From: Amia ocellicauda
Lineage: Eukaryota > Chordata > Actinopteri > Amiiformes > Amiidae
Assembly: GCF_036373705.1 (NCBI RefSeq)
Contig: NC_089863.1
Coordinates: forward strand, 7,167,357 to 7,231,356
Direction: 5' to 3'
Length of the DNA: 64,000 nucleotides
Shown: piece after piece, positions 20,691-30,735 of the stretch
How positions within the stretch are numbered: position 1 is the first letter of the stretch
Layout of the letters: the number at the start of each line of letters is the position of its first letter
Translations under genes and position numbers: made by a program
Notes under the pieces: generated by a model
Databases searched by the model: none
What the model was told of the DNA's origin: nothing
The model's input: the letters and a program-made list of their open reading frames with translations, nothing else

Positions 20691-21197
20691 TTAAAATAAA
20701 TATCCCGAACAGGTTCTTGACTTTCTTTTAGGTTTTCTTTTAATGGTCTTCTTCTTCTTCTTCTTTTTTGACTGCCTACTCTTACGAGTTCTACTACGGT
20801 CTGTCCCTGAATAAGTAAGTCTCTGTCTTTTGTTAGCTACCACTCTCCACCCTCTGGGTGGGCGTCGTCTTTTACGAGAGCCTCTGGCCAGGACCATTAG
20901 ACCCGAACCCTCCTGATTATCATTGTTGTTGGATCTGGCCATAGCGCTGCTGATCACATCGCTTACGATGTGTTTGGCGGCTGATTTAAGATGCGGTTTC
21001 GCTATATCAAAACCTCTCCTGAGAAGAGGCATAGCCATCCTGAAAAGTCCTCGAAAGAGTCCACCTATTCCGCTCCCATACATCACATTAGCCCCAGCGA
21101 ACCCTGGCAAACCGTTACTGGCCTGCATTTTGTAATAGTTCACATAGTCTTTAGGATCGACATAATCCCTCATGATAGTCATTTTAGCCGTGTACAC
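20691..21197 (-). CDS. Polinton minor capsid protein (pVI/pX-like), 168 aa
   Basis: The N-terminal half has YYKMQASNGLPGFAG followed by a glycine-rich amphipathic segment GSGIGGLFRGLFRMAMPLL, the pattern of the virion-internal or membrane-lytic minor protein of Polintons. The C-terminal half is strongly basic (a run of seven Lys at about residues 144-150), as in DNA-binding core proteins. It is open and overlaps the penton-like gene by 14 bp at its start. A nearer start (MTIMRDYVDPKDY) is possible. Confidence 0.85.
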   Translation of the reverse strand: MYTAKMTIMRDYVDPKDYVNYYKMQASNGLPGFAGANVMYGSGIGGLFRGLFRMAMPLLRRGFDIAKPHLKSAAKHIVSDVISSAMARSNNNDNQEGSGLMVLARGSRKRRRPPRGWRVVANKRQRLTYSGTDRSRTRKSRQSKKKKKKKTIKRKPKRKSRTCSGYLF

Positions 21198-21945
21198 AAT
21201 GTTTCACAGGTCGAAAATGTAGTTTGCTTATAACCTTACCAAAACGGAAGGGTATGTCAATATTCTGATCCGATTTCACTTCAATCGTAATATTGTCAAA
21301 ATGAGTCTTGGAGACAGGTACGTAGTGTGGCTTGTCATAAGTAATTGTGATCACATCATTGTTTTTACCCTTAATATGTACATTTCTTAAAGGGGGGACG
21401 TAACTGTCCCCCACCCTCTGGTGTGAAATTATGTCCGTGTAGATATAAAGGGTGTAAAATCCTGCGTGGATATCCGTGGGGTATGGAGCTATTATATCCT
21501 TAAATTCATCCTCCTTGTTGGCGTAAAACCCTAAAATCCGGCCTAGGTTACCGCTGGTTTTAATTCTTATCGTAGATGCGGACTCCATGTAAACTTTATT
21601 TTTAATCGAACTGTAATGTAATCTGACAGGTTGTTTCCCTCCAGAGATCTGTTTGTTCATATCTTCTAATAATTTTTCAATATTTTCATAATAACCGTTT
21701 TGTAATGTGAAAGTCCACTGTTTTTTAATTCCGACGTCCAAAATTGAAAAGACCGAGTCTTCATCGCGTACTACAGCCCAAGTGTGGGGGTACTGTATTT
21801 CCGTCAATCCCACCTCCCAGGGCCCCCGCAGTTCTATAGGTTTTACAAGTTTGACCGTAAAACTAGAAATGGTGTTGTTAGGATAAATGTCGAGGGACGT
21901 GTTACTAGGCAGCGTCACATAGAATCTTCCCTCTTCCATCTTCAT
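21184..21945 (-). CDS. Polinton penton-like (single jelly-roll) capsid protein, 253 aa
   Basis: It starts MKMEEGRFYVTLPSNTSLD, with FYVTLPSN and PWEVGLTEIQYPHTW near the N-terminus, which mark the Polinton vertex protein. The middle carries NGYYENIEKLLEDMN. The reading frame is complete and uninterrupted, and length is close to family norm. It lies between the integrase (30 bp away) and the minor capsid gene (14-bp overlap), consistent with one late transcription unit on the minus strand. Confidence 0.9.
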   Translation of the reverse strand: MKMEEGRFYVTLPSNTSLDIYPNNTISSFTVKLVKPIELRGPWEVGLTEIQYPHTWAVVRDEDSVFSILDVGIKKQWTFTLQNGYYENIEKLLEDMNKQISGGKQPVRLHYSSIKNKVYMESASTIRIKTSGNLGRILGFYANKEDEFKDIIAPYPTDIHAGFYTLYIYTDIISHQRVGDSYVPPLRNVHIKGKNNDVITITYDKPHYVPVSKTHFDNITIEVKSDQNIDIPFRFGKVISKLHFRPVKHCVHG

Positions 21946-21975
21946 GACCCATAATGAAAGATCCTCAATGAGCTT

Positions 21976-23070
21976 TCACTTGTATACCGGCCGTATATCC
22001 CGCACCGCACTAGCCAAAACCCAGTTATTGAACTTTGCAGGCCACCCCGCCCATTTTACCAACACATATTTTTTCCTGTTTTCATTTTTTTTCCCTAAAA
22101 TCTTTTCTACTCTGAATACACTATCATTCCCCACTACAATATTTTGTAACTCCTCCTCAAAAAAAGTACCTTCTATAGACTCCCCGTCGTAGTCTTTTAA
22201 CCTGTACACCGGCGGGGTTCGAGGCACACGTTCGGTAATGGTGAAATATTCATCCGAAAAAGTTTGCTCATAACCTTTTACAAAGGGTCTCCGTAGCTTT
22301 GAAACTCTTACAACATCTCCTACTTTGAACTTGTAAACCTGTTTCTTTGAGGCTTTAAACGGACCATAGACATTTTTAAAGACCTTAAAAGAATTACTCT
22401 TATCCACCTCTACAGGTCTCATTTTAATACTTCTATGATAACTGTGGTTGTAAGCATTCACAAACTCTTGAACTCTATCGAGATACGTTCGAGTACTGTT
22501 AGCTGTGAAGTATCTCCACATTTTTGTCTTTATAGTTCTGTTAAATCTCTCCACAATCGAGGCCTTAAGCTCGTTTCCTGTGGTGAAATTATGTATTTTG
22601 TGTCTTTTCAAAAGATTCTAGAATTCCCTATTGAGAAACTCTTTACCTTTATCAGACTGTAGTTTTTTAGGACAGCGCCCCTGCAAGAGTATATCTTTAA
22701 AGGCCTGCATAACAACAACGCCGGTTTTATTCCTCAACACTCGCACCCACGCATATTTTGATAATATGTCTATACACGTCAACATGAATGTGTGCCCTTT
22801 ATTATGTTTTGATAAATTTGACATATCCACTAGATCCACCTGCCATTGTGAATCTATGTCTGAAACATACACACGATTTCTTTTAAAGTTAATTCTAGCC
22901 GGTTTATGTAGGGTGTAAGCATCTTGCGCAGACAACCACTCGTCCACACTTATCTTATCTGCCTTAATACCCTGCTCTGATAGCCCTCTCCGGCTGACCC
23001 GACCCCCCAAACTCCCTACTTTGGCGGGGTTGTAGTACAAATCCTTCATCCTAGGAGCTTGTCGAGACAT
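21976..23070 (-). pseudogene. Polinton integrase (DDE, with C-terminal chromodomain), one in-frame stop
   Basis: The retroviral-type integrase inserts the element and makes the 6-bp duplication. The best start is MSRQAPRMKDLYYNP (23070). Catalytic residues are present: first Asp in WQVDLVDM (about 22830), second Asp in LQSDKGKEF (about 22650), Glu in IVERFNRT (about 22555). The C-terminal chromodomain reads YVLVKWAGWPAKFNNW. Frame is continuous over the whole gene except for a single TAG at 22618-22620, between the second Asp and the Glu, which looks like a CAG-to-TAG transition. This is the best preserved of the broken genes. Confidence 0.93.
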
Positions 23071-23100
23071 TCTGTAAGAGCACACAAAAACAATGACCAA

Positions 23101-23669
23101 AGTATTTAAAAAATGGCTCTTTTATTCATTTTCAGAGTACAAACCCATTTTTAAGCAATTGAGAAAAGTATAACACATACAGCAATTTTTCCCATTGTTT
23201 AAACAGATATCAACTGATTGGTTACTTGCTCTATTTCCACTACTACACCAGCTTTTATTTATAAGTACACACATCGATTACATACATGTATAAAACAATG
23301 ATATGTGCTATTTTAAAAATAAACAACCATTCATTAAACATGACTTGTAAAAGATTATATAAATGTTGAGGAAATGGTCTAACATCGTTCCTTGCAACAG
23401 CGATCATAGCCGCCCAGTTTTCATACCCCTCAGTCTTTTTCACATCATCCATTAAATGCTCCAGGTTTGAAAGTTGAGCATCGTCGACATTCAAAGCTGT
23501 AGAGAAAAGGCGCTAGTCGGCCACTTTCTTTTCCAATACTTTGTACAATAGGGCCGTCAGATTTGTCACGGTTTGTTGGCGACAAATCCGGTTACAGAAA
23601 CAATCCAGAGCATTCCCCATCTTCAGGTGCTTTCAGTTGCTTTCAGCCTCTGAGTCGGTTTCGTATAGA
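23101..23669 (-). other. Polinton interval between integrase and accessory genes
   Basis: No convincing gene. A short frame at 23430-23494 (starting MNVDDAQLSNLEHLMDD) runs on into low-complexity hydrophobic sequence and could be the remains of a small protein. Its role is unknown. Confidence 0.4.
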
Positions 23670-24419
23670 TCAAATTCCTTCTCCTTTACTTTCTTTATGG
23701 AAGAAATATTCCTTCAGCTTGCCGGAGGTTTTTCTGCTGCTCTCATCCAACTCGTCAAACAGCTGGTTGAGTTTCTCTCTGATGTATGGCTCCTTTTTCA
23801 GCTCCAACAAAATTTCATCTACAATTTTCTGGACCTGCACGGGACAGACATGCAGATGATGATAAGATAATGCTTTGACTAGCGCTGGTTTCAACCAAGG
23901 TTTGTTCAGTTTTTTGTAAATATCCTTGAAATAGAGATGGAAATAATATGTTTCTGGTTCAAACAGACAGCTGTGTCTCATCTGGCTAGGATGATTCACT
24001 TCACACCCCAGGCAGACTTCTTTCAGGGCTCGATCGATGAGAGCATTCAGTATATACACCAGGGCGTTCTTAATAATTCTACTTACTTCAGCGCGGACCT
24101 CTGGTCTAAAACCGTCGCCTTCGTCACGCCCCCCGGCAGGTTTGATGATCATTGGTTCGCTCAGCGCTGGTTGAGGTGTTTCTAGAGCCATAGTACAGCT
24201 CTCCTGAGACGTCGCCACAAAATCAGCGATGTTCGGGGTCTCTTGAGCCGGGGAGTCGGTGGTGTTAGTCGTTACTTCCATTGAACAGCGGGCTGTTTCG
24301 TCTTGAGGTAGTGGCGGGTAGCCGCGGTAAGAGCGCTCAGGCTGGTATAAAATGTCAGGATTGTAGGACCAAGGGAGGTCCTCGTTCGTAAGAGGGCTGT
24401 AGAGTCTCGTAACAGACAT
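23670..24419 (-). CDS. Polinton accessory protein with Cys/His cluster, 249 aa, unknown function
   Basis: It starts MSVTRLYSPLTNEDLPW and is open to 23670. Residues 1-105 are proline- and acidic-rich and look disordered. At about residues 136-151 lies CLGCEVNHPSQMRHSC, with Cys136, Cys139, His143, His149 and Cys151 arranged as a possible zinc site. Residues 110-240 are predicted helical by composition, ending in a charged tail (SRKTSGKLKEYFF). I do not know its function. Its start lies inside the 3' end of the neighbouring accessory gene (65-bp overlap, different frame), suggesting co-transcription. I see no LxCxE motif. Confidence 0.65.
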   Translation of the reverse strand: MSVTRLYSPLTNEDLPWSYNPDILYQPERSYRGYPPLPQDETARCSMEVTTNTTDSPAQETPNIADFVATSQESCTMALETPQPALSEPMIIKPAGGRDEGDGFRPEVRAEVSRIIKNALVYILNALIDRALKEVCLGCEVNHPSQMRHSCLFEPETYYFHLYFKDIYKKLNKPWLKPALVKALSYHHLHVCPVQVQKIVDEILLELKKEPYIREKLNQLFDELDESSRKTSGKLKEYFFHKESKGEGI

Positions 24420-25227
24420 GCTCTTTTAATCTAAACCAAGAGCAAGGGGGGTGGCTACTTTCATACAATATTTTTACTACGTCATGTATTACATCACAGT
24501 TAGACGGGTGGGGGCGTGGGGGTAATGTCGACAAAGTCCTTGTCGATGTCTTTGGCAGCATGCAACCAACCCCCGCCACATTTTTGCCCGTCCTTGCTGT
24601 TGAAATAAAGTCAAACTCTACATATTTCCTCAAGACCTCAAAACCCTCATTAATTTCTTTTATGACCGTTTTCATTTTCCACCAATCCTGGGCGTAGAAA
24701 TCAATTTCAGTAACATATTCATTTTCATCCTCAGGATCCATAAAAATAGGTTCAGCATCGTAAAAAAAGCTAATTTGTTTGGCATAGCGTGTTTTCCTAA
24801 ACACTATTCTGTTGTACCCTGTCATAGTTAGAGTCATTACAGTTCTACTATGATTCACAGATAGAGCGCTTTCCCAGTCGTGACTTTCAAACATCAGAGG
24901 CAGCGGTGCAGTTTCACGATCTCTATTCCACTGTTTCAACGCCTCTAACGCTTTATCCACATCCCCTTCCCTTGTCCAGTCCTTTACATGCATCCAATCC
25001 TCGTAAGCGTACTCAATTCTGGTTACAAAAGGCGTAGACATCTCCTCACCAGCTCTTAACTCAAAAAGCTCCAGACTGACATATCCCTTGTCCATTTTAA
25101 AACAGTATCCATGCCTTTTCTCATCATCCTCCAGAACCCAGATTCGGTCGAGTCTCACATCATATCGTGAAGGAACCCTAGCCCGGGTTTTCCTCTCGGG
25201 TGTTTTCTCGTAGATACAGTCGGACAT
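24355..25227 (-). CDS. Polinton accessory protein with duplicated strand-helix repeat, 290 aa, unknown function
   Basis: It starts MSDCIYEKTPERKTRARVPS, just inside the right inverted repeat. Two similar segments occur: residues about 67-100 (VTRIEYAYEDWMHVKDW then KALEALKQW) and about 172-202 (VTEIDFYAQDWWKMKTV then GFEVLRKY). Each is preceded by beta-like strands (GYVSLELFEL; KQISFFYDAEP). The strands-then-Trp-helix pattern resembles the PC4/p15 single-strand DNA-binding fold, but this is only pattern resemblance. The final 70 residues look out of keeping (Cys/Pro-rich) and may follow a frameshift. Part of the gene (25021-25099) is echoed at the left end of the element. Confidence 0.65.
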   Translation of the reverse strand: MSDCIYEKTPERKTRARVPSRYDVRLDRIWVLEDDEKRHGYCFKMDKGYVSLELFELRAGEEMSTPFVTRIEYAYEDWMHVKDWTREGDVDKALEALKQWNRDRETAPLPLMFESHDWESALSVNHSRTVMTLTMTGYNRIVFRKTRYAKQISFFYDAEPIFMDPEDENEYVTEIDFYAQDWWKMKTVIKEINEGFEVLRKYVEFDFISTARTGKNVAGVGCMLPKTSTRTLSTLPPRPHPSNCDVIHDVVKILYESSHPPCSWFRLKEHVCYETLQPSYERGPPLVLQS

Positions 25228-25245
25228 GCTGAAGACCCAGAATCA

Positions 25246-25534
25246 CTTCACACGTGTAAAGAGAAAAACATCTATTTTACTAAAGAATCAGTCTGGCTTA
25301 AAGACAAATCTTTTGGAGGGTTTGAAAAACAGTTGAAGACCCCCACCACCCTGCACATTCCTTCGGAACCCATCAATATGGTAATTATTCTGTGACGCGG
25401 TACAAGCACCCCCGCACCCCCTAGGAAGGCCCCCCACCCCCTAGGAAGGGACCCCCCGAGTTCAACTCAAGTTCAGGTCAAAGGTCAAATCCCCCACAGC
25501 CCCCCCTTTTGAAAAATTACCCTATAGTACTACT
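25246..25534. repeat. Polinton right terminal inverted repeat
   Basis: Inverted match to 11437-11732. The outer terminus is CCCTATAGTACTACT, next to the duplicated GTGGAA at 25535-25540. The inner boundary falls just upstream of the first accessory gene, so the repeat may hold its promoter. Confidence 0.93.
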
Positions 25535-25540
25535 GTGGAA

Positions 25541-25790
25541 TGTTCTGCAATGGCCAAGTCAATCACCTGACCTGAATTCATTTGAGCAGCATTTCACTTG
25601 CTGAAAGCAAAACTGAAGGCAAAATGCCCCAAGAACAAACAGGAACTAAAGACAGCTGCAGAACACACTTGGCAGAGCATCACCGGGAAGAAACCCAGCA
25701 TGTGGTGATGTTTATGGGTTCCAGACTTCAGGCAGTCATTGACTGCAAATGACTTCCAACCAATTATTGAAACTCACAATTTAATTCATG
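25541..25790 (+). pseudogene. Tc1 transposase B, C-terminal part
   Basis: After the duplicated GTGGAA the Tc1 frame resumes without gap and reads WPSQSPDLN, the motif that precedes the catalytic Glu. The Glu region is altered and stops follow. This exact rejoining supports the Polinton borders at 11437 and 25534. Confidence 0.85.
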
Positions 25791-26020
25791 ATTATGTTAA
25801 TTTGTCCAATTACTTTTGAGCCCCTAAAATTGTGGGGGACCACATATAAAAATGGTTGTAATTCCTACACTGTTCACCCAATTTCAATGTAACCCTCAAA
25901 TTAAAGATGAAAGTCTACACTTAAAGTACATCTTGATTGTTTCAAATCCATTATGGTGGTGTTCAGAGCCAAAATGATGTCAATTGGGTCACTTTCCAAA
26001 TATTTATGGACCTAATTCTA

Positions 26021-28040
26021 TGTAACCCAATACTTCACTTTTCTTTAGTGTAAGTAGAGCTTCTAATATTATTTCCAAAAACTAAATTAATCATATAGGT
26101 TTAAAGGAGACTGGTTATGTAATTCATATGCACCCTTTGGTTTCAATACTTTAGGAAAAATTGGTAGAATAACATTAAATTAGATAACAAGACTCATGTG
26201 ATCAGTTGGCCAAACTTTGCTATGTATTTCAGTACAATTTCACAATGTGCAATTACAACAATGGTTATGATATCTCATCAGAGGCGATGGTAGGAATTGA
26301 TGACATTGGGGCTTAGCCCAGAGTCCCAGCCCAGTTTGGGAACATCCAAAAAAAACAAGATTTTCAACAGCTAAATACATCAATCTGGTGCACTTTTTTG
26401 CACCTCTCAGCCACCACACAAGACAGTTATTTTAACAAAACTGCTTAGACATGTCTACTTTAGAATATGTACACTATTGGAGACTTGTCCTATTAAACAA
26501 TCATGTTATTTTATTGCTTCATTGTAACCCCCACCCCCCGGCCTTAAATTTATTTCATCTGTATGCATACCGCCCGATTTTAACTGGCAAGATGGGGAAA
26601 AACGACTCTCACTTATGTATCGGGGATTTATGCCAGTGACAGACAAAAATTAAATACCATGGCGGATCATTCCACATGGTTACACCAAAGTTCTTTAAAA
26701 TATACACTGTCATTAATTATTATTACCCATATCCCCCACCCTTTTTTTAATTTAAAATGTTCCATTGGTTTAAATGTATTATATATATATGAAAGGACTT
26801 TTTATCAAAATATTTTAGAAAGTTTATTCTTTTATCCTTTTTTCACGCATTTCTAGCTTAATTATCACCGTCATTGTATGAAGCACAATTTACATATTTT
26901 TGAAAGGTAAATTATAGAAAAATAAATCCAAAAATGTAAAAGAATAAAACAGATTTTATACGGCCCTACATATAACTAGCAAGATAACTCTGTGTTGCAT
27001 TTGCAAGGAGGGGCTGAAGTCCTGGAAGCCCACCCCTAACGACGCCACTGGATCTCATACCAATTTGTTTTTTGTAAAGTATCAAATAAAAGAGAGGAAA
27101 AAAAAAATAATCTCTGTACACTTTTGTCAATAGTTCCTACCACCCGCAGTGTGGAGGAGTTCTCTCCAAGATTTGTTTCTGGTCAGTGAAGCAGGAATGA
27201 CACAGTAGACCGTTAAAGTAATCTTCTAGAGTCTTGTAGAATGTCTCCAAAGGGGGAAACAAAAAACAGCCTGTACACAATTGTACAGGACAGTTGTTTA
27301 ATTACAGAACACAAATCAAAACGATGGCATCATTTTTTAATGAAATTAATCCTTGTATAAGGAGCACATGGTTTACTTTTTTCTTAACCACATTACAAAA
27401 CGCGTCCAAACAGTTACACAGTACTACATGTTTTTCACATAAATTCTGTTTCTAGGAAAATAAAACATAAAATAAAACGTATCTCTTGTTTCTTCCCCTT
27501 GTACTCATATCGATCATAAATTCCTGACTGGTTTTATTATGGATTTTGTTTTTCATTAGGCTTATACTTTTTACAGAAAAAAGGTGGGATATAGGCCTAT
27601 AGGCCTAACTCACAAGGATTCTTAATTTCTTTTCCACAAATTATACAACCATCTGACCTTTATTCAGTTTCCAATTCTCCCCAAATTTCTCAGTAATCTG
27701 CTTTTGTTTATATATTTTATATATATTCTTTGAGAGATGCCTTTCTGTTGTGTCAAAATCTAGACCTTCTCTTTCGATTCACAACCCGCTCAGGAAAAGG
27801 AAATTAATTAACATAACGCATTGTCTTTAAGGGACCGTCAATAAAGTGCGGACTGCAATGAAACCTGGTGTTACTTAGGGATCATCCCACAAGAACAAAA
27901 GATAACCAGGGTTACATTCTCTCCCTCTAAACTGCATGAGTTTCACCATGCAACTTTACTTTTGTAGTCTGAAACTGGGGTTCACTTGGTTCAAGAGTTG
28001 TATAAGATCTTTTCCTAATCCTTCAAAAAAATGAATTGAC
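26021..28040. other. Stretch without recognisable gene
   Basis: AT-rich with short scattered frames. A GC-richer piece at about 26995-27060 (ending gacgccactgg) looks like a transposon terminus, but I could not pair it with another end. Confidence 0.45.
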
Positions 28041-28042
28041 GA

Positions 28043-28220
28043 TTAACAGCAAGGGTTTACCAAGCTCATCATCAAATGTTTAGGTTGGTGTCTTTCTCTA
28101 CTGGATTTTCCAACTTCAGTATGGTCACTTGCATTCAACTCCTGTTGAGGCTCTTCTTCAACTTGAGACTTGGAATCAAAAATTGGAACTTCCTCTAACT
28201 CTGTGATTTTGTCCTGTGCC
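28043..28220 (-). pseudogene. Possible retroelement polyprotein C-terminal scrap
   Basis: The minus strand encodes an acidic stretch followed by SSRERHQPKHLM, reminiscent of the R/K-P-x-x-L boundary seen near the end of LTR-retrotransposon polyproteins. The resemblance is slight and no other domain is near. Confidence 0.2.
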
Positions 28221-28411
28221 ATGGGTGCGTTGGCACAAGAAAAAATACCAACATTTTTAATTTCCAATATGCCACTCTGATTTAAATATTTATTAAGAAG
28301 AACACAGATAAAAAAAAAACAGCAACAATTATCACAACAAAACAGTACATCAAGGGACATATATTAATAAACTAAAGCCAGTTTAAAATGCCTTTAAGCC
28401 CGGGCCATATA

Positions 28412-28413
28412 TT

Positions 28414-28460
<47 letters not shown>

Positions 28461-28462
28461 TT
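28412..28462 (+). repeat. (TTTA)n microsatellite
   Basis: Perfect tetranucleotide run of about 50 bp that joins the end of the repeat at 28463-28960, as a retroelement tail would. Confidence 0.95.
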
Positions 28463-28960
28463 AGCAGACACCCTTATCCAGAGCAATACAAAGTGCAATA
28501 ATACAGTACAGTTCAAAACATGATGCAATTTACAAATTCCAGTTTACACAAGTGTATAGGAAATATACAGTAAACAATACAAGTCCTACATCCTAGATTG
28601 TAACAGCTGATAAGTGCAGACAAGATTTGAAGTCATCAAGGGAAAGGGGGCATAGGGGAAATCAAAATAAACAATGAGTACTAGTAATGTAAAGCAAGAA
28701 GTATGACAAAACATTGAATAAGTGAAATTTTACAGGAGAGTAAATTACAAGTACAGTCTGAAAAGATGCATCTTGAGTAATCACCGGGAAGGAGGTCAGC
28801 TGTCTTGACTTCAAAGGGAAGGTCGTTCCACCACTTAGTAGCCAGAGATGTAAAGGAGCAGCTCTGGGGGAAGGGGAGTGGAGAGGAGGCAAGGTTGCTG
28901 TTGTTGTCGTTCGCCACAGGACATCTACACAAGCCAGCACAGCAGTTGCCAAGCTCAGCT
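28463..28960 (-). repeat. Interspersed repeat, part 1 (interrupted by a LINE)
   Basis: It begins with the inverted tail motif ttagcagacacccttatcc and includes ggtcgttccaccacttagta, a phrase common in fish interspersed repeats. The related continuation is at 30495-30735, so the LINE between them probably inserted into one older repeat. Confidence 0.6.
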
Positions 28961-29329
28961 CAGCTAAGAATTTGTTGTTTGAAGGCTATTATTATTTAGC
29001 ATTGTTGTGAGCTATTGATCAGTGTAACTGCATGTCTGTCACTGTCTGTATTCAGATCAAAAGCGAACATTAATTGTGACATTAATAGCATTCCTGTCTG
29101 GGAGGGACTTGCAAGATCCTGACAGAATTGTGTAATTCAATGCAACACAGGTGTATACCCTCATAATTAGTTACAGGTATATTATGTAACAGCCCCCAGG
29201 ACCTCTGTGCCAGCAGTCAGTGCCAGCAGCCTTCAGTGCCCCCTTTCGAAGGGCCCCATCTTCAAAGGGCAGGGACTTTAGCTGTGGGACTCCAGCAAGG
29301 AGAAGACTGCGAGGTGACACCGCACATCA

Positions 29330-30494
29330 ATGATGATCTCTCCAATTCCAGTCTTGTTCTCTCCTTCCTCTCGGCGTGCACCTGCTCGCCATTGCCTCCC
29401 TAATCCCTCTAAACTCATCTCACTGCCTCTCCCCTCCTCCAGTCTCTGGAGGCCTGTGGAACTGCCACTTAGCTTCCAACAAGGCCGACTTCATCTCCGC
29501 TTTTGCCTTCCTCCACTCTCTGCATTTCCTGGCTCTCACTGATACATGGATCTCCCCTGAGAACTCAACCACCCCTGCCACCCTATCCTCTCTGTTCGTC
29601 CTGTCCCACTCCCCTCATCATACTGGGCGGGGAGGAGGGGCAGGGTCCCTACATTCCCCTTCTCTCCTCATCTCTGTCCCCTCCCTTCCCTCTTCTATCA
29701 CAACTAACAGCTTTGAATTCCATCCAGTGGAACTCACCTCTCCCTTGTAGTTCTCTACCACCTTCCTGGTCCACTAGCCTTCTTCCTGGATGAACTGGAC
29801 TTCCTTCTTTCCATCATTGTCCTCACCTACCATCCTCCTGGATGACTTCAACATACACCTCTCCAACTCTGCTTGATCTCTTCCGCTCCTCCACTCTTTC
29901 CACTGCTCTCCTTCCCCATCTCCCCCAACTCACAGGGCAGGCCGCCAGCTAGATCTCATCTTCTCTAGAGTCTGCTCCCCTTCGACGCTCTCCATGACAT
30001 CTCTGACCACCACTTAATCTCCTTCTCCCTTTCCCTCCCACTAAATCTCCTACTAATCAACCTTCCTTTTCTTCATTCTCACTTCTCTCCTCCTAGGTCA
30101 CAAACCCAGGACGTGTGCCTTGAACCCTCTCCCCACTTACCTACTCTAAGCGACTGCTCCTGATCTTCTACACTTCATCTCCCCCCTCACTCCTCTCTGG
30201 CTGTTTCCCCTCTGCATTTAAACAAGCTGCTGTCATCCCACTCCTCAAGAAACCAACCCTTGACCCTACATCTCCCCAGAACTATTGTCCTGTCTCCCTA
30301 CTCCCCTTCCTCTCAAAGACCTTACAGCGTGCTGTCCACTGTCAGCTCTCTGCAACTCTTTCCCATCACTCTCTTCTTGATCCTCTGTTTGTCTGCTATC
30401 TCCGCCTGGATGCACTCACAGCACCTCAAGCTCAACCTCTACAATTTGGATCTGCTAATTTTCCCCCACTCCTCCTCACCTTATGCTGACCTCT
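29330..30494 (+). pseudogene. L2-like LINE, endonuclease and reverse-transcriptase fragments
   Basis: Apurinic endonuclease pieces are readable (WNCHLASNKADFISAFAFLH with LALTDTWISPEN, about 29460-29570; then a DDFNIHLSN motif near 29840). A reverse-transcriptase segment follows at about 30215-30420 (FKQAAVIPLLKKPTLDP, then a SLLPFLSKTL motif). Many stops and frameshifts and large deletions exist; the catalytic Tyr-x-Asp-Asp part is absent. The layout fits an L2-clade non-LTR retrotransposon in plus orientation. Confidence 0.85.
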
Positions 30495-30735
30495 GGGTTT
30501 GAAGGGGATGTACGAGGGTCTGAAGGCAGCTTGGTGCAGTCTGGTCCAGAAATCGGTAGGTGAGGGACAATGTCTTGAACTGAATGCGTGCTGGGATCGG
30601 GAGCCAGTGGAGGGAGTGGAGCAGTGGAGTAGCGTGTGCGAATCAGGGCAGAGAGAATACCAGACAAGCTGCAGGGTTCTGGATGAGCTGGAGCGGGTGG
30701 GTAGTAGTTGCAGGCAGGACAGCCAGGAGGGAGTT
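30495..30735 (-). repeat. Interspersed repeat, part 2
   Basis: It contains gtacgagggtctgaaggcag, gatcgggagccagtggaggg and ttctggatgagctggagcgg, the continuation of the repeat seen at 28463-28960. Confidence 0.6.

Larger units (their letters stand above)
11437..25534. mobile_element. Polinton/Maverick (adintovirus-like) element, 14.1 kb, degraded
   Basis: The element has terminal inverted repeats beginning AGTAGTA.TATAGGG and a 6-bp target duplication GTGGAA (11431-11436 and 25535-25540), which is the Polinton signature. It encodes the family's hallmark set: protein-primed type B DNA polymerase, FtsK/HerA-like packaging ATPase, adenovirus-type cysteine protease, double jelly-roll major capsid, minor capsid, penton-like protein, and a retroviral-type integrase with chromodomain. 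Plus-strand genes occupy the left half and minus-strand genes the right half, converging at about 18.8-19.0 kb. The polymerase N-terminus is missing and several genes have stops or shifts, so it is not autonomous. A truncated Tc1 and a solo LTR are inserted within it. Confidence 0.95.
10363..26018 (+). mobile_element. Tc1-family DNA transposon B, split by a Polinton
   Basis: The left end is CAGTTAGGTCCATAAATATTTG with TA at 10361-10362. The right end is the inverted form (aatatttatggacctaattc) with TA at 26019-26020; the right terminal bases have mutated. Subtracting the Polinton and one copy of its 6-bp duplication (14,104 bp in all) leaves about 1.55 kb, the normal size of a Tc1 element. 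This was the landing site and is therefore older than the Polinton insertion. Confidence 0.9.

Noticed and set aside
24355-24560. Cys/Pro-rich C-terminus of the 290-aa accessory protein as a separate domain
   Set aside because: Its composition differs sharply from the rest and looks like out-of-frame reading. A frameshift is more likely than a new domain.
29226-29290. CRISPR-like or short palindromic repeats
   Set aside because: Only two short imperfect repeats occur, in clearly eukaryotic DNA. No array exists anywhere in the window.
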